Of a stretch of DNA of 5,262 bases, positions 1-5,262 are shown piece after piece (within the stretch, counting starts at the first letter, position 1; every line of letters starts with the position of its first letter). The DNA comes from Cyanobacteria bacterium OH_CFB_184. Its GTDB lineage: Bacteria > Cyanobacteriota > Vampirovibrionia > Gastranaerophilales > Gastranaerophilaceae. The position numbers were made by a program, and so were the translations under genes. The DNA lies in contig JAEZOG010000230.1 in the NCBI GenBank assembly GCA_023414155.1, forward strand, positions 1 through 5,262. Reading direction: 5' to 3'. The notes under the pieces were generated by a model, which was given only the letters and a program-made list of their open reading frames with translations, did not search any database and was not told the DNA's origin.

Positions 1-293
1 ACACAGGCTCTTTAGCTCTTGGCGGTATGCTAGGAACACTAGCAGTGATGGGTAAATTTGAATTGTGGCTTATTCCTATCGGTTTAATTTTCTTGATAGA
101 AACTTTATCTGTCATATTGCAAGTTGCAAGCTTTAAGCTTATAGGCAAAAGGATTTTTAAGATGAGTCCTATACATCACCATTTTGAGCTTTGCGGTTGG
201 AAAGAAACAAAAATCGTCAGAATTTTTACTTTGATAACTACCATATCGTGTGTTTTAGCAGTAATATTATTTTGGAAAACATTTGCAGGCTAA
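1..293 (+). CDS. mraY: MraY, phospho-N-acetylmuramoyl-pentapeptide transferase (3' end only)
   Basis: This is the C-terminal part of MraY, the integral membrane enzyme that transfers phospho-MurNAc-pentapeptide from UDP to undecaprenyl phosphate to form lipid I. The reading frame runs in from the left edge; the first full codon is at position 3, and the two leading bases (ac) fit the end of a GAC Asp codon, which would complete the family's DTGS catalytic motif (TGSLALGG is visible). The hallmark PIHHHFEL motif, with its three consecutive histidines at 174-182, is intact. Two membrane segments can be seen, one around [18 protein letters not shown] and one at the very C-terminus ([18 protein letters not shown]). 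About 96 residues are present of a protein that is normally 320-360 long; the missing part lies off the window and is not evidence of a truncated gene. It ends in TAA, 6 bases before murD. The identification is secure from the motifs and the neighbours. Confidence 0.96.
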   Translation, partial: TGSLALGGMLGTLAVMGKFELWLIPIGLIFLIETLSVILQVASFKLIGKRIFKMSPIHHHFELCGWKETKIVRIFTLITTISCVLAVILFWKTFAG

Positions 294-299
294 TTTGAT

Positions 300-1646
300 A
301 TGAAAAGAAAATGGATCGATAAAAAAGTTTTAATTTTAGGCCTTTCAAGAAGCGGTATCTCAGCAGCCAAATTTTTAAATTCAAAAGGTGCAGAGTGCTT
401 TATCACTGAGTTTAAACCAGCTACAGAAAAGGATTTAGAAACAATAAAAGAACTTGAGCGTCTGGGTATAAAAGTTGAAACCGGAGGCCACAGCGATGAA
501 TTTATTAATGATTCATATATTGCAGTCACCAGCCCGGGGATCCCTCCTCATGCGCCGATTTTTAAAAGATTAGAAGAGAATAAAATATCTGTTACAAGTG
601 AAGTTGAACTCGCTTATTTAGAAACAGTTACGCCATTTGTTGCTATTACAGGAACGAACGGAAAAACTACAACAACTTCATTAATTTCTCATATTTTAAA
701 CAGTGAATTTATAGCGCCAGAATGTGGAAATATTGGCGTCCCTCCAACATCGTTAATCGATAACAAAAATGATTATTTAGTGTGTGAGATGAGCTCTTAT
801 CAAACAGAAATGAGCCCGACTTTTAGACCTCAAATTGCTTGTTTCCTTAATTTTACGCCAGATCATATTGATTGGCACAATGGGTTAGAGAATTATTTCA
901 ATGCAAAAGCTAAGATATTTGCTGATTACAAGCAACCTGCTTTTTCTATATTTAATGCTTTAGATGAAAAAGTTTTTGAATTCGGCTCAAATTACAGCGG
1001 CGAAAAATATTTCTTCGGAAAAGAATTTGAAAAAAACTGCGCTTACATAAAAAATGAAGCTATATATTTTAAGAAATCAATTGAAGAAGAAATTATCAAG
1101 CTATCTGATGTCCCTCTTGTAGGCGAGCATAACTACCAAAACATTATGTGTGCTGTTATTGTTGCAAAAATAATCGGGCTTGAAAATGAAAAAATTGCTG
1201 AACAAATAAAATCTTTTAAAGCTGTAGAACACAGAATAGAGTTCGTTGCAAATGTCACGGGGAAAGATTTTTATAATGATTCGAAAGCTACTAATCCAGA
1301 AGCTTCGATCTTTGCAATAAAATCCTTTGAAAACAAGTCACTTACATTAATTGCTGGTGGAAGAGATAAAAATACTGATTTAACAGAATTTTGCAATATG
1401 ATAAATAATCACGTCAATCATGTTATATTAATTGGTGAAGCAGCTCAAAGGTTTAATCAAGAGTTAGAAAAAATAAATTATCATAACGTTATTTTTGCTA
1501 ATTCATTGCAAGAAGCCGTAGATAAAGCATTAGAGCTTGATAATCAGGTGGTTCTTTTGTCGCCGGCATGTGCAAGTTTTGATATGTTTGAGAATTATGA
1601 GAAACGTGGAGAGGTCTTTAAAGAATATGTCTCATCGAAGATATAG
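300..1646 (+). CDS. murD: MurD, UDP-N-acetylmuramoyl-L-alanine--D-glutamate ligase
   Basis: This cytoplasmic ATP-dependent ligase adds D-glutamate to UDP-MurNAc-L-alanine, the second amino acid of the peptidoglycan stem peptide. The 448 residues match the family length. The N-terminal UDP-binding Rossmann domain begins with VLILGLSRSGISAAKFL (about 10-26). The central ATPase domain carries the P-loop GTNGKTT (118-124), CGNIGVP (142-148), EMSSYQ (163-168, with the Mg-binding Glu), DH at 188-189 and Lys203, the equivalent of the carbamylated lysine. The C-terminal domain has HRIEF (311-315), NDSKATNPE (326-334), AGGRDKNTD (352-360) and the MurD-specific SPACASFDMF (421-430), which separates it from MurC, MurE and MurF. 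The ATG at 300 places the Rossmann motif at the expected distance from the N-terminus. Only a weak AGG (287-289) precedes it, so translation may be coupled to mraY, whose stop is 6 bases upstream. No key residue appears to be missing. Confidence 0.98.
   Translation: MKRKWIDKKVLILGLSRSGISAAKFLNSKGAECFITEFKPATEKDLETIKELERLGIKVETGGHSDEFINDSYIAVTSPGIPPHAPIFKRLEENKISVTSEVELAYLETVTPFVAITGTNGKTTTTSLISHILNSEFIAPECGNIGVPPTSLIDNKNDYLVCEMSSYQTEMSPTFRPQIACFLNFTPDHIDWHNGLENYFNAKAKIFADYKQPAFSIFNALDEKVFEFGSNYSGEKYFFGKEFEKNCAYIKNEAIYFKKSIEEEIIKLSDVPLVGEHNYQNIMCAVIVAKIIGLENEKIAEQIKSFKAVEHRIEFVANVTGKDFYNDSKATNPEASIFAIKSFENKSLTLIAGGRDKNTDLTEFCNMINNHVNHVILIGEAAQRFNQELEKINYHNVIFANSLQEAVDKALELDNQVVLLSPACASFDMFENYEKRGEVFKEYVSSKI
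1608..1614 (+). promoter_or_regulatory. Ribosome binding site for ftsW, inside murD
   Basis: GGAGAGG lies within the 3' end of murD, 12 bases before the ATG at 1627. It is the best Shine-Dalgarno match around this junction and supports 1627 as the ftsW start, rather than the in-frame ATG at 1537, which would put 30 residues of shifted murD sequence on the protein. The spacing is somewhat long, so the call is moderate. Confidence 0.6.
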
Positions 1647-2787
1647 AAGAGATCAGGTAACAGCTAATGATTCTGTTATAATATCCCCTCCAGATACAAC
1701 GATTATAATTGTTGTAGCGTTTTTGGTAGTAATCGGTTTGATGGCTATATTTTCTGCTGGTGCTCCAAAGTGTATTATGATGGGTGAAAACCCTGCATCT
1801 TTTGCTCTAAAGCAATTGGTATCGGTCATTGCAGGTGCATTTGGCATGAGCTATTTTATGAAATATGATTACAAAAAACTCAGTCATTGGGCGGTGCCTT
1901 TTGCCTGGTTTGTTATAATCATGCTTGCAATAGTTGATTTTACGCCTCTTGGAGTTTCTGTTAATGGAGCTAAAAGATGGATGATGATTGGTCCATTGCA
2001 ATTTCAGCCTTCAGAGATGACCAAGCCAGCCGTCATTTTGTTGTTGGCGAATGCTTTTCATCGCGATGCTGTTGTTTTTTCAGAACATAAAATAATGCGT
2101 TATTTTGTCCCTATTTTAGTTATGGTTTTTCTTGTTTTTAAACAGCCAAACTTGAGTATGGTAATCTTGCTTGGAATAGTTAGTGTCATAACGTATTTAA
2201 ACGCCGGCGGGTCTATTAAGATGTTCTTCACTATGATGAGTGTTGCAGTAGTTGGCCTGATTACTTTTATAAAGCCTTATCAGTTAAGTCGTATTAAAAT
2301 ATGGCAAAACCCTGAAATTGATCCATATGGTGCAGGATATAATATCATTCAGTCTTTGTTAGCATTCGCTGCAGGAGGGTTATGGGGTGTCGGCTATGGA
2401 AACTCTAAGCAAAAACTTGCTTGGCTTCCAGAGGGGCATACCGATTTTATTTTTGCAGTTATCGCTGAAGAACTCGGTTTTCTCGGGTGTGTATTAGTTA
2501 TCGGGCTGTTTTTAACTTTCTTACAAAGAGGATTAATAGTTTCTTCAAGGTGCAGCAATATGTTTGGAAAGTTATTGGCTTCTGGCATAACGTTTTCGAT
2601 TTGTGTGCAGGCCTTTATAAACATGAGCGTTTCAAGCTCTTTATTCCCTGCAACAGGTGTTCCTTTGCCATTTATCAGTTATGGAGGAACATCATTACTA
2701 ATATCTATGTGCATGGTAGGGGTTCTTTTAAATATTTCTAAAAAACGAATTAGAAAGATCAAAGCAAATGAAGCAAGAACAAGGTAA
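1627..2787 (+). CDS. ftsW: FtsW, septal peptidoglycan glycosyltransferase (SEDS family)
   Basis: FtsW polymerises lipid II into glycan strands at the division septum, working with a class B penicillin-binding protein. From ATG 1627 the protein is 386 residues, normal for the family, with a short basic cytoplasmic start (MSHRRYRR) and about ten hydrophobic membrane segments (near 23-43, 59-77, 86-104, 131-145, 158-172, 175-192, 196-216, 275-299, 315-337 and 350-371). SEDS signatures are NGAKRWM (113-119), LQFQPSEMTK (124-133), PEGHTDFIFAVIAEELG (268-284), whose Asp273 corresponds to the proposed catalytic aspartate, and VPLPFISYGGTS (345-356) close to the C-terminus. The usual QPDLG/S loop reads QPNLS at 173-177. 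RodA is the main alternative, but the position between murD and murG strongly favours FtsW. The gene overlaps murD by 20 bases and murG by 20 bases in different frames. An in-frame ATG at 1537 is rejected because the extra residues are not FtsW-like. Confidence 0.95.
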   Translation: MSHRRYRRDQVTANDSVIISPPDTTIIIVVAFLVVIGLMAIFSAGAPKCIMMGENPASFALKQLVSVIAGAFGMSYFMKYDYKKLSHWAVPFAWFVIIMLAIVDFTPLGVSVNGAKRWMMIGPLQFQPSEMTKPAVILLLANAFHRDAVVFSEHKIMRYFVPILVMVFLVFKQPNLSMVILLGIVSVITYLNAGGSIKMFFTMMSVAVVGLITFIKPYQLSRIKIWQNPEIDPYGAGYNIIQSLLAFAAGGLWGVGYGNSKQKLAWLPEGHTDFIFAVIAEELGFLGCVLVIGLFLTFLQRGLIVSSRCSNMFGKLLASGITFSICVQAFINMSVSSSLFPATGVPLPFISYGGTSLLISMCMVGVLLNISKKRIRKIKANEARTR

Positions 2788-3898
2788 AAAAAAGACATAT
2801 TTCATCTCTGGTGGTGGTACCGGTGGGCATATTTACCCAGCAATTACTATTGCCGATGAGTTGATTAAACATGAAGATACCGAAAAAATCTTTTTTATAG
2901 GTAACCCTAACAACCTTGAACGAGAAATAGTTGCTTCAAGAGAAGGTATAGAGTTCCTTCCTGTCAACGTTGCAGGCATGCCAAGAAAGTTTAGTTTGGG
3001 GTTTGTTAAGTGGGTTTTTGATTTAGAAATTGCCATTTGGAAATGTCTGTATTACATATTGAAGTACCGTCCTAATGCTGTTTTTACCACAGGGGGGTAT
3101 GTTAGTGCTCCAATTGCATTTGCTTCTATAATTTTAAAAACTCCATTTATGATCCATGATTGTGATGCTCACCCCGGGCTTGTATCTCAGCAAGTGGCTC
3201 CTTTTGCAAAGTGCGTTTCTGTTGCATTTGAGAGTTCTACAAAAATTTTAAATGCCGACAAGATAGTCTGTAATGGCAACCCGATAAGAAAAACTTTTCA
3301 AAACCTTTCTAAAGATGAAGCAAGAGCTAGCTTGAATTTGAAGGATAAATTCACCGTTTTGGCTATGGGCGGTTCTCAAGGTGCGATGACTATAAATAAA
3401 GCCATGGTTGAAGCTTCTCAAGAACTGGCAGAAGAATTAGATGTTCAGGTAGTAATTCAAACAGGTAGAAAGAATTACGATGAAGTAATTAAACTATATG
3501 AGCAATATTTTCCTAATTATATTGAAAATTCTAATATTTTGGTTCAGCCATATTTTGATGAAATGTCATATCCCTTAAAAGCAGCTGATGTAGTGATTGC
3601 AAGAGCTGGATCAGTCAGCCTTTCTGAAATTAATGCCTGCGGATTGCCTTCTATACTTGTCCCATACCCTCATGCAGCGGCAGATCATCAGAGAAAAAAT
3701 GCGCGTGAAATGTGCGAAAAAAATGCTGCTTTGTATGTTGAAGATGCAGATTGTAATAGAGATGTTGTTTTAGAAAAAATTAAATCTTTAATTAATGATC
3801 CTCAAATGCTTTTAAATATGCAAGAAGCGAGTGTTTCTCTATCAAAATCAAACGCTTCAGAAAATATTGTTAATCAATTAAAAAAAATAATAAAATGA
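2768..3898 (+). CDS. murG: MurG, UDP-GlcNAc:lipid I N-acetylglucosaminyltransferase
   Basis: MurG is a peripheral membrane GT-B enzyme (family GT28) on the cytoplasmic face that transfers GlcNAc from UDP-GlcNAc to lipid I, giving lipid II. The 376 residues are slightly longer than E. coli MurG. The N-domain has the glycine loop SGGGTGGHIYPA (14-25), a hydrophobic and basic patch about 75-100 likely to touch the membrane, a second glycine loop TTGGYVSAP (107-115), and the acceptor-side loop HDCDAHPG (130-137), an uncommon version of the usual HEQNxxPG. GNPIR (170-174) leads into the C-domain, which has GGSQGA (201-206), RAGSVSLSEINACGLPSILVP (279-299, with donor-binding Glu287) and HAAADHQRKNA (302-312, with Gln308). 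ATG 2768 sits inside the end of ftsW with only a weak AGAAAG upstream, so coupling to ftsW is likely. The start is followed by a lysine-rich AAA AAA AAG stretch. It ends in TGA, sharing ATGA with folC. The identification is secure. Confidence 0.97.
   Translation: MKQEQGKKKTYFISGGGTGGHIYPAITIADELIKHEDTEKIFFIGNPNNLEREIVASREGIEFLPVNVAGMPRKFSLGFVKWVFDLEIAIWKCLYYILKYRPNAVFTTGGYVSAPIAFASIILKTPFMIHDCDAHPGLVSQQVAPFAKCVSVAFESSTKILNADKIVCNGNPIRKTFQNLSKDEARASLNLKDKFTVLAMGGSQGAMTINKAMVEASQELAEELDVQVVIQTGRKNYDEVIKLYEQYFPNYIENSNILVQPYFDEMSYPLKAADVVIARAGSVSLSEINACGLPSILVPYPHAAADHQRKNAREMCEKNAALYVEDADCNRDVVLEKIKSLINDPQMLLNMQEASVSLSKSNASENIVNQLKKIIK
3880..3898 (+). other. In-phase A-run plus ATGA stop/start overlap at murG-folC
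   Basis: Eight consecutive A residues (3880-3887) lie at codons 371-373 of murG, and the heptamer A AAA AAA (3880-3886) is in the 0-frame phase expected of a -1 slippery site. The folC frame is the -1 frame here, and the codons from 3880 to the folC ATG at 3895 contain no stop. The TGA of murG (3896-3898) and the ATG of folC share the sequence ATGA. The overlap itself is certain and implies coupled translation, since no Shine-Dalgarno sequence precedes folC. Any actual frameshifting is unproven. Confidence 0.5.
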
Positions 3899-5136
3899 GT
3901 AAACTATATTTAAAAGCCATAGAAACACTTACGTCTAAGGGTAAATTTCATATTTGCTTAGGATTAGACAGGATTTCTAAAGTGTTGGAATTGTTGGACA
4001 ATCCTCAAGAAAAAATAAAAATTATCCATGTTGCAGGCACCAACGGGAAAGGCTCAGTTTGCGCGATGCTGTCTTCTGTTTTGAAAACAGCTGGCTATAA
4101 AACAGGCATGTATACAAGCCCTCATTTGTTTGACTATAATGAGCGAATAAAAATAGATAATATTGATATCCCCCAAGATGATTTTGCCAAATATGTTTTA
4201 GATATTTGTTCTTTAGCAGATGAAAATTCAATTCACTTAACTGAATTTGAAATTTTAACAGCTTGCGCTTATAAGTATTTTTTTGATAAAAAGGTTGATA
4301 TTGCCGTGATTGAAACTGGATTAGGCGGCAGGCTGGATGCAACTAATGTTATAAAGTCTAATCTTTTATCAATTATTACTTCTATCTCAATTGACCATGC
4401 TGACAGATTAGGTGATACCATTGACCAGATTGCAAGAGAGAAAGCTGGAATAGTTAAAGAGAGTTGTTCGCTTGTTATTTCGCCTGATAACTACGGCTAT
4501 GGCACTATAAAAAAAGCTATAGAGCATTTAAGCATAAATCTGATTAACCCAAGTGCAACTATTGAGCTAAAATTTGAAAAAGGCGTTAATTACGCTTTTA
4601 TAGACGGGAAAAGACTTGAGTTTCCCCTGTTAGGTTTGTGCCAGAAAGAAAACTTACGATTAGTTGTTGAGGCAGTCAGGTTTTTAAAGCAGATAGGATA
4701 TAAAATTAGTGATGAACAGCTTTTTGATGGATTAAAAGAGGTAAAATGGCCTGCAAGAATGCAATATATAAAAGAAAAAAATATTCTAATTGATGGAGCG
4801 CATAATCTTGATGGAGCAAAAAAGTTAATCGAAAGTATAGAATATTATTTTCCTGATGAAAAAAGAATATGGATATATGGTTCATTAAATACGAAAGATT
4901 ATGTAAAAATAACAGACACATTATTCAGAGAGGGTGATGAGGTCTATATTTGCGAATTTAACAATAAAAATTCAATAAAATTTGAGGATATAAAACTTAA
5001 CAAGAATATAATCCTGGACAAGATAAATATATCCAAAGCGGAAAATATGTTAAATTATTATCAACCAAAATGCCTTAAGATAATATCAGGATCTTTTTAT
5101 ATGATTGGAGAATTTTTCAATAGTCTGAAAACGTAA
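3895..5136 (+). CDS. folC: FolC, folylpolyglutamate synthase / dihydrofolate synthase
   Basis: FolC is a cytoplasmic Mur-ligase-superfamily enzyme that adds glutamate to reduced folates; in most bacteria the same enzyme also joins dihydropteroate and glutamate to make dihydrofolate. The 413 residues are close to the usual 420-430. In order: the N-terminal GKFHICLGLDRI (16-27), typical of FolC; the P-loop HVAGTNGKGS (45-54, Lys52); TSPHLFDYNERI (74-85); TEFEILTACAY (116-126); ETGLGGRLDATN (140-151); DHADRLGDT (168-176); REKAGI (181-186), whose Lys183 matches the lysine that is carbamylated in the family; WPARMQ (285-290); DGAHNLDGA (300-308), with Leu where Pro is usual; and SGSFYMIGEF (398-407). 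These motifs exclude MurC, which would be the commoner gene after murG. Whether it has dihydrofolate synthase as well as polyglutamylation activity cannot be decided from the sequence. No Shine-Dalgarno precedes the ATG, so expression probably depends on murG translation. Confidence 0.95.
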   Translation: MSKLYLKAIETLTSKGKFHICLGLDRISKVLELLDNPQEKIKIIHVAGTNGKGSVCAMLSSVLKTAGYKTGMYTSPHLFDYNERIKIDNIDIPQDDFAKYVLDICSLADENSIHLTEFEILTACAYKYFFDKKVDIAVIETGLGGRLDATNVIKSNLLSIITSISIDHADRLGDTIDQIAREKAGIVKESCSLVISPDNYGYGTIKKAIEHLSINLINPSATIELKFEKGVNYAFIDGKRLEFPLLGLCQKENLRLVVEAVRFLKQIGYKISDEQLFDGLKEVKWPARMQYIKEKNILIDGAHNLDGAKKLIESIEYYFPDEKRIWIYGSLNTKDYVKITDTLFREGDEVYICEFNNKNSIKFEDIKLNKNIILDKINISKAENMLNYYQPKCLKIISGSFYMIGEFFNSLKT

Positions 5137-5262
5137 GCCTTTTACTACAAAAAGATTGCCTAACTGGATAATACATGTTAATCATTTAATGCTTACTATT
5201 AGTATTAGAATAAGAAAGCAAATTAAATAGATTAAATAAAATTAGTTAGTATATTGGAGGCA
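5137..5262 (+). other. A+T-rich spacer after folC, no gene seen
   Basis: This spacer follows the folC stop. I find no open frame, tRNA or convincing hairpin terminator. The only inverted repeat near the stop is CTTTT / AAAAG (5139-5143 and 5150-5154), which is short, has almost no GC and lacks a following T-run. There are small direct repeats: TATTAG twice in tandem (5197-5208) and ATTAAATA twice (5222-5229, 5231-5238). Two -10-like hexamers exist, GATAAT (5167-5172) and TAGAAT (5206-5211), each differing from the consensus at one base, but neither has a good -35 partner. A promoter for the next gene could sit here but cannot be placed. Confidence 0.5.
5256..5260 (+). promoter_or_regulatory. 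Ribosome binding site for a gene starting beyond the window
   Basis: A perfect GGAGG stands two bases from the right edge after an A+T-rich leader. It is the strongest Shine-Dalgarno sequence in the window, and no start codon lies between it and the edge, so a + strand gene probably begins within about 4-10 bases outside. Nothing can be said about its product. Confidence 0.55.

Noticed and set aside
1537..1626. In-frame upstream ATG that would lengthen ftsW by 30 residues
   Set aside because: The added residues are murD sequence read in another frame and do not resemble an FtsW N-terminus; the ATG at 1627 has GGAGAGG upstream and gives the normal family length.
1653..2001. Minus-strand open frames opposite ftsW
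   Set aside because: They are short, overlap each other and lie opposite conserved membrane-protein coding sequence, with no protein-like features of their own.
2786..2794. AAA AAA AAG at codons 7-9 of murG as a frameshift site
   Set aside because: It contains an in-phase A AAA AAG heptamer, but a slip there would lose the conserved MurG sequence that follows at once in the 0 frame; it is best read as a lysine-rich N-terminus in an A+T-rich gene.
4022..4342. Minus-strand open frame of 106 codons inside folC
   Set aside because: It lies fully opposite a well-supported folC, its translation has no recognisable motif, and no ribosome binding site was evident; it is a shadow frame.
5139..5154. 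Hairpin after folC as an intrinsic terminator
   Set aside because: The stem is five A/T-dominated pairs with no GC core and no T-run follows, so it does not meet the usual pattern.
5144..5172. Promoter with GATAAT as -10
   Set aside because: The -10 hexamer is good, but the best -35 at normal spacing (ACTACA) matches only three bases; such matches are expected by chance in A+T-rich DNA.

Overview
This window is ordinary core bacterial DNA. It holds a tightly packed, one-directional stretch of the division and cell wall (dcw) cluster, read on the + strand: the 3' end of mraY, complete murD, complete ftsW, complete murG and complete folC, followed by a 126-base A+T-rich spacer that ends in a strong ribosome binding site for a gene outside the window. 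I see no mobile element, CRISPR array, RNA gene or unknown cassette, and nothing that I would call a new biological system.

Layout. The last ~97 codons of mraY end at 293. murD (300-1646) starts 6 bases later. ftsW (1627-2787) overlaps the end of murD by 20 bases, murG (2768-3898) overlaps the end of ftsW by 20 bases, and folC (3895-5136) overlaps murG by 4 bases (ATGA). There is no room for a promoter or terminator between the genes, so they are probably one transcription unit with coupled translation. Positions 5137-5262 are non-coding as far as I can see.

How the genes work together. MraY makes lipid I from UDP-MurNAc-pentapeptide and undecaprenyl phosphate. MurD adds D-glutamate earlier, during cytoplasmic synthesis of that pentapeptide. 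MurG adds GlcNAc to lipid I to make lipid II, and FtsW polymerises lipid II at the division septum with its partner penicillin-binding protein. FolC is a Mur-ligase-superfamily enzyme of folate metabolism. Its job is metabolically separate, although it is built on the same ATP-dependent ligase fold as MurD.

Organism. The DNA is A+T-rich, uses standard stops (TAA, TAG and TGA all occur) and codes for a normal peptidoglycan pathway. The order mraY-murD-ftsW-murG is the classical dcw order. The gene after murG is folC rather than murC. The low GC and some motif choices (QPNLS in FtsW) would fit a gut or environmental lineage related to Cyanobacteria, such as Gastranaerophilales/Melainabacteria, but this is a guess from impression and not a demonstrated assignment.
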